From positions 1 to 8,577 of the forward strand of contig JAGLJX010000419.1 of NCBI GenBank assembly GCA_023142175.1: DNA of 8,577 bases, read 5' to 3'. Shown here piece by piece: positions 1 through 6,226 of the stretch. The number at the start of each line of letters is the position of its first letter. The stretch's first letter is position 1. The DNA is from Emcibacter sp. (GTDB lineage Bacteria; Pseudomonadota; Alphaproteobacteria; Sphingomonadales; Emcibacteraceae). A program made the position numbers and the translations under genes. The notes below the pieces were generated by a model, which was not told where the DNA came from, ran no database searches, and saw nothing but the letters and a program-made list of their open reading frames with translations.

Positions 1-310
1 CCGCCAGCATGAAGATGGCACTATCATTGCCGACTATGATCAGGCCATCGGGACTGCCGTGCGTGAATCTGCTGAAAACGGGAATTCTGTTGATTTATGG
101 GATATGTTCAAGGGCCTGTCTCATATCCCTGTCCTGACCCTGCGTGGGGAGAATAGTGATATTTTATCCAAGAAGACCTTGAATAAAATGGCAAAAGAGC
201 ATCCAAATTTCACCAAGATTACCATCGCCAACCGCGCCCATACCCCCGACCTTAACGAAGATAGCAGCCTGCATGAGATTGGTGAGTTTATCAATCAATT
301 GGCGGAATGA
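1..310 (+). CDS. Alpha/beta fold hydrolase, C-terminal fragment
   Basis: The gene enters from the left edge; the open frame is read from base 2 and ends at the TGA at 308-310, giving 102 visible residues. The fragment has the typical end of an alpha/beta hydrolase. A cap-region segment (DGTIIADYDQAI) is followed by a strand PVLTLRGENSD, whose final Asp (visible residue 53) sits where the catalytic Asp is expected. A late NRAHTP motif (His80) sits where the catalytic His is expected, and a final helix closes the fold. The nucleophile elbow lies outside the window, so the substrate cannot be predicted. An internal GTG at 59 is not the start, because family-like sequence continues upstream of it without a stop. 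The stop overlaps the ATG of the Nudix gene (ATGA), which suggests translational coupling. Confident in the fold, not in the activity. Confidence 0.85.
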   Translation, partial: RQHEDGTIIADYDQAIGTAVRESAENGNSVDLWDMFKGLSHIPVLTLRGENSDILSKKTLNKMAKEHPNFTKITIANRAHTPDLNEDSSLHEIGEFINQLAE

Positions 311-744
311 AGCGGGACTATCCCACGCGCCCACTCGTTGCTGTGGGTGTTGTCGTGATAAAGGGTGATGAAATTCTGCTGATCCGGCGCAATAAGCCGC
401 CTATTCCGGGAAGCTGGAGCATTCCGGGCGGCGCACAGGAGCTTGGCGAAACCACGGTACAGGCTGCGATACGCGAAGTAAGAGAAGAAACGGCTGTCAC
501 CATAGAAAACCTGCATTTCCTGGATATTATCGACCTTATTGACCGTGACCCTGAAGGCCGCGTGAAGCATCATTATACCCTCATTGATTATGCAGCAAAT
601 TATCATTCCGGCACTTTAATGGCAGGGGATGATGCGGGACAGGCGAAATGGGTTCCCATAGATCAAATTTCAGAATATAGTCTATGGTCTGAGACGGAAA
701 AAATTATTTTAGCTGCCGTGGAAAAGTTAAAGAATGACCAATGA
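307..744 (+). CDS. Nudix hydrolase
   Basis: A 145-residue protein of ordinary size for a single-domain Nudix hydrolase, an enzyme type that cleaves nucleoside diphosphates linked to another group using Mg2+. The Nudix box lies at residues 42-64: G42, E48, then REVREETAV with Arg56, Glu57, Glu60 and Glu61, the metal-binding glutamates. The usual Gly near the end of the box is Ala63, a substitution tolerated in some members. Upstream are the strand VAVGVVVIKGDEILLIRR and the SWSIPGG turn that precede the box in MutT/ADP-ribose-pyrophosphatase-like proteins. Substrate is not predictable from this. The ATG overlaps the stop of the hydrolase gene, and the 3' end overlaps the small membrane ORF by 11 bases, so it appears to be in an operon. 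Likely cytoplasmic. Confidence 0.93.
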   Translation: MKRDYPTRPLVAVGVVVIKGDEILLIRRNKPPIPGSWSIPGGAQELGETTVQAAIREVREETAVTIENLHFLDIIDLIDRDPEGRVKHHYTLIDYAANYHSGTLMAGDDAGQAKWVPIDQISEYSLWSETEKIILAAVEKLKNDQ

Positions 745-886
745 AAGTCCAACTCTGTCACGGCGGATAGCCCGGTCCATAAAGGGTCATCTGCGGGTAG
801 CCCTGATCGCGCTATTCTTCGGTATGACTGCTTACGGGCTTATCCATATGCTGATCTGGGTTGTGCGAACGGTAGAGAATTTGTAA
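734..886 (+). CDS. Small single-pass membrane protein, 50 residues
   Basis: A short open frame from ATG 734 to TAA 884-886 fills what would otherwise be a gap. The product starts MTNESPTLSRRIARSIKG, has a basic stretch (RRIARSIKGHLR), then one hydrophobic segment at about residues 21-44 (VALIALFFGMTAYGLIHMLIWVV), and ends RTVENL. Basic residues before the segment predict a cytoplasmic N-terminus. It overlaps the end of the Nudix gene by 11 bases in another frame. A purine-rich GGAAAAG lies about 9 bases upstream of the start, which fits translational coupling. DUF2842 follows 14 bases later. I do not recognise a family. It could be a chance frame, but position, overlap and the clean membrane segment favour a real gene. 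Confidence 0.6.
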   Translation: MTNESPTLSRRIARSIKGHLRVALIALFFGMTAYGLIHMLIWVVRTVENL

Positions 887-900
887 AGAGTGTAAATGTG

Positions 901-1104
901 ATGCGAAAATTATTTGGATATATGCTGGGACTGTTCGGACTGTCGATTTATATTAGTCTGGTCGCCCGCCTTGGTGATGCCTTGTTTCCCATGCATATTG
1001 CCCTGGAATTTGCCTTTTATGCCATTGCGGGTATTGGCTGGATATTTCCAACCATGATATTTATCCGGTGGTGGTATCGGCCAAAAAATAACAAAACGGA
1101 TTAG
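901..1104 (+). CDS. DUF2842 family membrane protein
   Basis: A 67-residue protein beginning MRKLFGYMLGLFG, with two predicted membrane segments at about residues 5-27 and 33-57 joined by a short loop (ARLGDALFP). The layout is that of the alphaproteobacterial DUF2842 family: an MRKL-type start, a polar ADALFP-like turn, then FYAIAGIGWIFPTMIFIRWW and a short basic tail. Function is unknown in the family as far as I know. GTG at 898 directly precedes ATG 901 in frame and could be the start. I prefer the ATG because it matches the usual N-terminus; the AAAGAG at 885-890 serves either one. The gene sits 14 bases after the small membrane ORF and 8 bases before the EipA-type gene, so it is probably cotranscribed with both. 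Confidence 0.8.
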   Translation: MRKLFGYMLGLFGLSIYISLVARLGDALFPMHIALEFAFYAIAGIGWIFPTMIFIRWWYRPKNNKTD

Positions 1105-1112
1105 AGGAAACC

Positions 1113-1724
1113 ATGAAAATATTCTTTCAATGCTTGATCATAACATTCGGGTTAACCCTTGCGGGCTGTAGTGGCAATGGCACCGTTGCCCCGTCACAAT
1201 CCACCCAACATCGGCAGAATCTGGATGAAACCAACTATGCCAATACATATGATGAAAAAAGCATCGTCAATGCGGCCTCTGATTTCCTTGGTGGTGGGTC
1301 GGAAGCCATCGCCAAAGTGATTGAAAAAGCCTTCAAAGACCTTGGGCGGCCCAATGGCTATATCATCGGCACTGAGGTAAGCGGCGCATTGGTCGTCGGC
1401 GCCCGTTACGGCGATGGCACACTGACCCATAAAATAGAAGGCGACACCCGTGTTTACTGGAAAGGTCCAAGCATCGGTTTTGATGTGGGCGCCAATGGCT
1501 CGCGCGTATTCGCCCTTGTCTATAACCTGCATGATGTGGAAGAGCTGTATCAACGATTTCCTGCGGTTGAGGGCAGCGCCTATTTTATCGGAGGTGTCGG
1601 CATGAATTATCAACAGCGCGGCGATATCATCATCGCCCCCATCCGCGTCGGCGTTGGCCTGCGTCTGGGCGTTAATCTGGGCTATATGCATATCACCAAG
1701 AAAAGAGACTGGATTCCTTTTTAG
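1113..1724 (+). CDS. eipA: EipA family (DUF1134) envelope lipoprotein
   Basis: A 203-residue exported protein. The N-terminus is a lipoprotein signal: basic start, hydrophobic core, lipobox LAGC with Cys19, then SGNG. Ser at +2 (not Asp) would fit outer-membrane sorting. After a low-complexity linker, DUF1134 runs from about residue 46 to the C-terminus: YDEKSIV, then ARYGDGTL, VYWKGPSIGFDVGANGSRV, YNLHDVEELYQRF, GSAYFIGGVGMN and PIRVGVGLRLGVNLGYM, ending WIPF. In Brucella, EipA is a periplasmic protein needed for envelope integrity and is CtrA-regulated; the same role is inferred here. The lipid anchor is read from the lipobox only. The start is supported by AGAGGAAA at 1103-1110. A long antisense frame across this gene is judged a shadow. 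The stop lies one base from the convergent permease stop. Confidence 0.9.
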   Translation: MKIFFQCLIITFGLTLAGCSGNGTVAPSQSTQHRQNLDETNYANTYDEKSIVNAASDFLGGGSEAIAKVIEKAFKDLGRPNGYIIGTEVSGALVVGARYGDGTLTHKIEGDTRVYWKGPSIGFDVGANGSRVFALVYNLHDVEELYQRFPAVEGSAYFIGGVGMNYQQRGDIIIAPIRVGVGLRLGVNLGYMHITKKRDWIPF

Positions 1725-1725
1725 G

Positions 1726-2490
1726 TTATTGCAGGAGGGCAATCAGCCCCTCTACCAATAACTTGACGCCCACAAGTAACAACAGCCCGTAACAGATGAT
1801 ATAAAATATTCTGTTGGAAACGCGGTTATGCATCCAAATGCCAAGCCACACCCCAATGGGCGCGAAGGGCATCAGGTAGAGCGACATCTTCAGGTTATCC
1901 ATAGACAATTGCCCAAGCCAGGCATAAGGGATCAGCTTGACGTAATTCACCGTGATGAAGAACATCACCGAGGTCGCCACCATAACTGTCTTATCCAGCC
2001 TAAGCGGGAAAAGATATTGCGATAATGGCGGCCCGCCCGCATGAGCGATGAAGCTGGTGAAACCGCTAATCGCTCCCAAAATACCGCCTTTCAGGCTGTG
2101 ATGACCATGAGATTCCATATCGCGCTTTCTACGCTGAACAAACCAATAGTTGCCAACAAAATAAATTGCCATCGCACCGACAATAATACGGATCATATCC
2201 GCATTCATCATACTGAAGGTTAGCCCCCCAATTACAATACCCACAATGGCGCCGGGCAGAAGGATTTTAAGGGATTTCACATCCCAATCCTTCCGATACT
2301 CCCAAACGGTGAATATATCCATCGTGCAGAGAATTGGCAGCATGATCGCCGCCGCCATGCGCGGGTCCACCATCAGGGTTAAGAGAGGGACGGCCAACGT
2401 GCCAAGCCCCCCGGCAAAGCCCCCCTTGGATATGCCCGTCAGCAGCACGACCGGAACCGCCAGTAAAAAAAACCAGAAAGGATCCACCAT
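1726..2490 (-). CDS. TauE/SafE family membrane permease (sulfite exporter-like)
   Basis: A 254-residue, strongly hydrophobic protein with about eight membrane segments. It has the two-fold internal repeat of TauE/SafE (formerly DUF81) proteins: KGGFAGGLGTLAVPLL at residues 22-37, and a matching GFTSFIAHAGGPPLSQYL at 143-160. Members move small anions such as sulfite, sulfoacetate or other organosulfur compounds, but the family is broad and nothing nearby fixes the substrate. It lies just downstream of yaaA. The yaaA TAG is followed in the same frame by two codons and then this ATG. No strong ribosome site of its own is visible (only GGGA inside the end of yaaA), so translation probably depends on re-initiation after yaaA. 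The TAA at 1726-1728 faces the eipA stop with one base between. Confidence 0.9.
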   Translation of the reverse strand: MVDPFWFFLLAVPVVLLTGISKGGFAGGLGTLAVPLLTLMVDPRMAAAIMLPILCTMDIFTVWEYRKDWDVKSLKILLPGAIVGIVIGGLTFSMMNADMIRIIVGAMAIYFVGNYWFVQRRKRDMESHGHHSLKGGILGAISGFTSFIAHAGGPPLSQYLFPLRLDKTVMVATSVMFFITVNYVKLIPYAWLGQLSMDNLKMSLYLMPFAPIGVWLGIWMHNRVSNRIFYIICYGLLLLVGVKLLVEGLIALLQ

Positions 2491-2496
2491 AAGGCG

Positions 2497-3270
2497 CTAT
2501 CCCATCATCCTGTGGAATTCCAATGTTTTATGATCTGATAATGTTGGCTGGAATTTATAACCACCCAGATCGAAATTTTTCAGGTCTTCAAATTTTTCCA
2601 GTCGGTTCTGGATAATATATCTTGTCATCATGCCACGGGCTTTTTTGGCAAACATACTCAGCACTCTTGCGTGACCCTCTTTCACTTCCTTGAAGATCGG
2701 GGTGATGATCCGCCCGTCCAGCCTATCTTCATTGACCGACTTGAAATATTCTTTGGAAGCGCAATTGACCAGAATATCTGTCTTTTGGTCTTTCATAATC
2801 CCGTTAATCTCATCGGTTAGCTGATCACCCCAGAATTCATAGAGATTGCGGCCCCGGTCAGTGATAATCTTTTTGCCCATTTCCAGACGATATGGCTGCA
2901 TCAAATCCAATGGTCTGAGCAATCCATAAAGGCCTGATAAAATCCGGTAATGATCCTGCGCGTAACTCAGGTCATCCTCGCTCAATGTGCCTGCCTGTAA
3001 CCCCACATAGGTATCACCGGTGAAGGCAAAAACCGCTTGCCGTGAATTTGCGGGTGTGAATGGGGTGGTGAAAGACCGGTAACGGTTGTAATTCAGATCA
3101 GCCAGCCGATCACTTATTTTCATCAATTTGGCAAGTTCACCACGGGTTAATTTCTTCGCTGCCTCTATGAGGATTTCACTATCCTCGATAAAATGCGGGA
3201 CAGACCAAGCGGAGCGCGTGACATCTTCTGAAAAATCGAGCTTCTTGGCCGGGGATGTTACAATCAGCAT
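2497..3270 (-). CDS. yaaA: Peroxide stress protein YaaA (UPF0246/DUF328)
   Basis: A 257-residue protein, nearly the same length as E. coli YaaA. Family signatures are all present: N-terminal MLIVTSPAKKLDF, GLYGLLRPLDLMQPYRLEMG (residues 113-132), NLYEFWGDQ (142-150), LVNCASKEYFKSV (167-179), and a C-terminal block SMFAKKARGMMTRYII continuing to DLGGYKF. In E. coli, YaaA lowers intracellular free iron and limits Fenton damage to DNA and protein during H2O2 stress, and it is OxyR-induced; a DNA-binding fold has been reported. The same role is inferred here. The ATG start is supported by AGGA about 7 bases upstream on the minus strand. I could not identify an OxyR site in the 181-base upstream region. 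It is the first gene of a two-gene unit with the TauE/SafE permease. Confidence 0.95.
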   Translation of the reverse strand: MLIVTSPAKKLDFSEDVTRSAWSVPHFIEDSEILIEAAKKLTRGELAKLMKISDRLADLNYNRYRSFTTPFTPANSRQAVFAFTGDTYVGLQAGTLSEDDLSYAQDHYRILSGLYGLLRPLDLMQPYRLEMGKKIITDRGRNLYEFWGDQLTDEINGIMKDQKTDILVNCASKEYFKSVNEDRLDGRIITPIFKEVKEGHARVLSMFAKKARGMMTRYIIQNRLEKFEDLKNFDLGGYKFQPTLSDHKTLEFHRMMG

Positions 3271-3385
3271 TTCTTAGTCCTGTATATTTTTACCCTGAGT
3301 TTTTCTCACAATAGCAAGCCTGCCGCCCAAAAAACAACCATAGATTTGACTTTACGAGTATTCACGAAAAAGTATCAGACCTCTA

Positions 3386-3416
3386 TTGACAGTCTCCCTA
3401 AAAAACCCCATCTAAT
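3386..3416 (+). promoter_or_regulatory. Candidate sigma-70 promoter for the MATE gene
   Basis: A perfect TTGACA at 3386-3391 is followed by TCTAAT at 3411-3416 (5 of 6 to TATAAT), but the spacing of 19 bases is long. With a 17-base spacer the -10 would be the poorer CATCTA at 3409-3414. A start near 3423 would give a leader of about 30 bases before the TTG codon. Inferred from consensus only. Confidence 0.4.
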
Positions 3417-3432
3417 CACCTTGATAGTTATT

Positions 3433-3440
3433 AAAAGGAA
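3433..3440 (+). promoter_or_regulatory. Ribosome binding site that fixes the TTG start of the MATE gene
   Basis: AAAAGGAA ends 11 bases before TTG 3452. An in-frame TAG at 3425-3427 closes the frame upstream, and no ATG or GTG lies between that stop and the conserved LTEGP segment. TTG 3452 is therefore the only ATG/GTG/TTG start that keeps the family N-terminus. Confidence 0.7.
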
Positions 3441-3451
3441 AAACACCGCAA

Positions 3452-4849
3452 TTGTCAGGATCGCCTAACAAAAAATCCCACCATGTTGATCTGACGGAAG
3501 GTCCGGTTCATAAACATTTGATCCGCATGGCGCTGCCGATGATGGTGGGCATTACGGCGTCTATGGGCTTCATTCTTGCGGATACTTTTTTTATCGGCAA
3601 ACTCGGCCCCGACGAACTGGCGGCCATGGGTTTTATCGGCCCCATTATCATGATCATCGTGTCTGCTTCCATCGGACTGAGTGCGGGGACATCATCGGTA
3701 ATGGCGCGGGCATCGGGACGCGGTGATCATAAGGAACTGGTTAAGCTGGCCACCATAAGCTTTATCCTTTCTGTCTTTATTTCATTCAGCTTTACATTTG
3801 TCGGGCTTCTGACCATCGATCCGCTTTTTACCATGATGGGCGCCGATGAGAAAACCCTGCCCATGATCCGTGAATATATGCTTATATGGTATTGGTCGCC
3901 CCTGTTTATCATTGTGCCTATGGTGTCCATGGGGGTTATGCGCGCCCTGGGTGATACCACCCTACAGGGCAAGCTGATGATATTAGCCGCCCTTGCCAAT
4001 GTGATCCTTGATCCAATTATGATTTTTGGCCTGTTCGGTTTTCCACGTCTGGAAATGACCGGCGCGGCCCTTGCCACCCTGATCACCCGATCAGGCACCT
4101 TTGTCGCCGTGCTATATTATCTGACCTATCGTTTCCATGTGATAAATTTCTCACGTGAGGTTATGAATAGTTTCAGGGAATCTTCTCGGAAGATCATGCA
4201 TGTGGGTATTCCGGCCATGGGAACCAATATGATCATCCCACTTGCAGGCGGGATCGTCATCGCTATCATCGCTATGTTCGGTAATGATGCCGTTGCCGGA
4301 ACCAATGTAGCAATGCGGATCGAGGCAGTGACCATCATCGTATTCTATGCCCTGTCCGCCGTGATCGGGCCATTTTCCGGACAGAATATGGGGGCAGATA
4401 AATATGACAGAATTGAGAAAGCCCTGAAGCAATGCGCCCAGTTCTCGTTGATCTTTGGCGGTGTTCTGGTGGTGACTATTAGCCTGTTTGCCCCGGCTAT
4501 CACCGTATATTTCAGCGATGTAGAGGCAATACAGGGCTTTGCCAACTCTTATTTATATATCATGCCCATATCTTATGGTGCCTACGGCTTTGTCATGGTC
4601 GCCAATGCCGCCTTTAACGGGCTGGGCCAACCGCTTCCCGGTGTCGTTATTTCCACCCTGAGGGTGGCCATTTTCCAGTTTCCACTGGTGATGATCGCGG
4701 CATTTTATATCTCTGATATGCGTTATGTTTTTGCCGCCTCCTGCCTGTCAAATATTCTGGCTGGCATCATTGCCTATATCTGGATCATGAAAAAAATCCG
4801 GCACATGGCCCCGGCCCCCCTCATCGAACAGGAACACCCCGCCGAATAA
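3452..4849 (+). CDS. MATE family efflux transporter
   Basis: A 465-residue protein with about 12 membrane segments, the usual size for a multidrug and toxic compound extrusion transporter that exports drugs or metabolites using a Na+ or H+ gradient. It has the family landmarks: LTEGPVHKHLIRMALPM at the N-terminus, DTFFIGKLGPDELAA (residues 44-58), MRALGDTTLQGK (163-174), ANVILDPIMIFG (182-193), GAALATLITR (204-213), and in the second half IGPFSGQNMGADKYDR and FNGLGQPLPG. Substrate is unknown. The start is a TTG with a good ribosome site (see separate entry); the first ATG in frame (codon 26) would cut off conserved sequence. It is transcribed alone, divergent from yaaA. Its TAA at 4847-4849 is two bases from the convergent VOC-gene stop. 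Confidence 0.93.
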   Translation: MSGSPNKKSHHVDLTEGPVHKHLIRMALPMMVGITASMGFILADTFFIGKLGPDELAAMGFIGPIIMIIVSASIGLSAGTSSVMARASGRGDHKELVKLATISFILSVFISFSFTFVGLLTIDPLFTMMGADEKTLPMIREYMLIWYWSPLFIIVPMVSMGVMRALGDTTLQGKLMILAALANVILDPIMIFGLFGFPRLEMTGAALATLITRSGTFVAVLYYLTYRFHVINFSREVMNSFRESSRKIMHVGIPAMGTNMIIPLAGGIVIAIIAMFGNDAVAGTNVAMRIEAVTIIVFYALSAVIGPFSGQNMGADKYDRIEKALKQCAQFSLIFGGVLVVTISLFAPAITVYFSDVEAIQGFANSYLYIMPISYGAYGFVMVANAAFNGLGQPLPGVVISTLRVAIFQFPLVMIAAFYISDMRYVFAASCLSNILAGIIAYIWIMKKIRHMAPAPLIEQEHPAE

Positions 4850-4851
4850 AA

Positions 4852-5241
4852 TCACGACTTAATTGGCGGTTCCCATAATTCAATCTTGTTACCGTCCAGA
4901 TCGAGTATCCAGCCGAACCTGCCACAGCCTTCTTCGTCTGCTCTGTCGGGCATGACCTCAACCCCCTCGGCTGTGAGTTTATCCAGAATCTCGTCCAGAT
5001 CATCCACCCGGAAATTAAACATGAACGCCGCGGAACTGGGCGCAAAATAATCCGTATCCTCCTTGAAAGGGCTGAAGACCATATAAGCATCCCGCCCCGC
5101 CGGTGAGGTTTCGTCAAAGCGAAAGCTTATACTGCCCCATTCATCAAATTCCAGACCTAAATGCTTTTCATACCATGCCCGTAGAGCAGCGGTATCTTTT
5201 GACTTGAAAAACACACCGCCGAATCCTGTAACTTTGGTCAT
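4852..5241 (-). CDS. VOC family protein (glyoxalase/bleomycin-resistance fold)
   Basis: A 129-residue single-domain protein with the paired beta-alpha-beta-beta-beta layout of the vicinal oxygen chelate superfamily: GGVFFKSKDTAALRAWYEKHLGL (residues 8-30, given here as its halves GGVFFKSKD and AWYEKHLGL), a second module starting FNFRVDDLDEILDKL (75-89), and the terminal GWILDLDGNKIELWEPP. Glu121 in KIELW is where the last metal ligand of glyoxalases sits. The usual early His is not seen: Gly8/Gly9 stand near that position. Catalysis of the classical kind is therefore uncertain and no substrate can be named. It is the last gene of the GntP-TrpD2-VOC unit, 13 bases after the TrpD2 stop, with its ribosome site AAAGGGTG running directly on from that stop codon. 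Likely cytoplasmic. Confidence 0.88.
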   Translation of the reverse strand: MTKVTGFGGVFFKSKDTAALRAWYEKHLGLEFDEWGSISFRFDETSPAGRDAYMVFSPFKEDTDYFAPSSAAFMFNFRVDDLDEILDKLTAEGVEVMPDRADEEGCGRFGWILDLDGNKIELWEPPIKS

Positions 5242-5254
5242 TAGATATCACCCT

Positions 5255-6226
5255 TTATTTGCTTAAATGCTGGCTCCAATATTCGGTGGCGAGCTGCTCC
5301 GCCTGTTCAACTGTTTCGGCCCTACCGTTTAAGAATAAAGCCTGTGCCGCCGTTCCGATGATCATGGCGGTGGCATAATCATCCCTGATTTTGCCCTGCC
5401 ATATATCGCTAAGGTAGGCCGCCGTCACCGGATAATCAGACTTGGCTTTACTCAGCGCAGGCCAACTGGTCGTGCTCTTCTGATCTCCTATAATCTGAAA
5501 GAGCTTTATAGGCTTGAGGATATTCCGTTCGGCCTCCCCGCCGCCGCCTTTAATAACCCCCAGACGGGGCTGTTCCAGCAAAATCCCCGCACCCACATTC
5601 AGCTTGATATAGGCCGGATGAAAAATGCCAAGAAAAATCATTTTAGACTTAAGCGGATTGATCAGTTTCACCGCCGTATTAACGATGGAGCGCACGCCAA
5701 GAACAGACCTGATCTGCAATAATTCTTTCAGCTTCGGGCAGAAATTCCGTAGCGGCAGATAAACAAAATTTTCTGTTTTCAGCATTTGTCTGGCTTCTGC
5801 CAGTGAGGTGGCAGGTGTCTCCCCCACGGCCTCAAGGCAATCTTCGGTCAGCAGGCCATTGTCCAGATGGCTGTTAAAGCCGTGCATGAACACCTTAAGG
5901 CCATTTTCCGCCAATAGCTTTGCCGACAGCAGGAACCACGGCAACCGCCGGCTCTTGCCCGATGAATAGCTGGGCCAGTCGATGAAATCATTACCCTCAG
6001 ACCCAAGTGAAATATGATCCTGTATAGCTTCGACAATACCCGCCAGTTCCTCAGGGTTTTCACTGCGGTAGCGGAGCAGCAACAGAAACGCCCCCACCTG
6101 CATATCTGACATTTCTCCAGACAGCACACCGCTAAAGGCAAAATGAGCTTCTTTACGGGTCAGATGGCGGGAATTTGTCGGCCCCCGTCCAAGTATCCTG
6201 ATGTATGGTGCATAAGTATCTGTCAT
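5255..6226 (-). CDS. ybiB: TrpD2/YbiB-like protein (anthranilate phosphoribosyltransferase fold)
   Basis: A 323-residue protein with the anthranilate phosphoribosyltransferase (TrpD) architecture. An N-terminal helical domain includes FSGVLSGEMSDMQVGAFLL (residues 31-49), followed by a glycosyltransferase family 3 domain. It resembles E. coli YbiB/TrpD2 more than true TrpD. The PRPP-binding GTGGD motif is replaced by PSYSSGKSRR (85-94), the KHGNR motif by MHGFNS (114-119), and RNFCPKLKELLQIRSVLGVRS (160-180) matches the corresponding YbiB block. GGGGEAERN is at 227-235. E. coli TrpD2 binds nucleic acid without sequence specificity and lacks TrpD activity; that role is inferred here. No trp genes are nearby. 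The ATG abuts the TAG of the GntP permease with no gap (TAGATG), so the two are probably coupled. It is unlikely to be a tryptophan enzyme. Confidence 0.85.
   Translation of the reverse strand: MTDTYAPYIRILGRGPTNSRHLTRKEAHFAFSGVLSGEMSDMQVGAFLLLLRYRSENPEELAGIVEAIQDHISLGSEGNDFIDWPSYSSGKSRRLPWFLLSAKLLAENGLKVFMHGFNSHLDNGLLTEDCLEAVGETPATSLAEARQMLKTENFVYLPLRNFCPKLKELLQIRSVLGVRSIVNTAVKLINPLKSKMIFLGIFHPAYIKLNVGAGILLEQPRLGVIKGGGGEAERNILKPIKLFQIIGDQKSTTSWPALSKAKSDYPVTAAYLSDIWQGKIRDDYATAMIIGTAAQALFLNGRAETVEQAEQLATEYWSQHLSK

Noticed and set aside
1194..1742. 182-residue open frame on the minus strand across eipA
   Set aside because: It is antisense to a clear DUF1134 gene, runs over its stop, has no recognisable domain and lies in the complementary codon register; a shadow frame.
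3373..3378. Second promoter formed by TTGACT (3346-3351) and TATCAG (3373-3378)
   Set aside because: Spacing of 21 bases is too long and the -10 is weak.
3727..4545. Several minus-strand frames inside the MATE gene
   Set aside because: They are antisense to a gene with strong family motifs throughout and have no domains of their own.
4821..5117. 98-residue minus-strand frame overlapping the VOC gene
   Set aside because: It is the same strand but another frame of a clear VOC gene; Arg-rich translation typical of a shadow.
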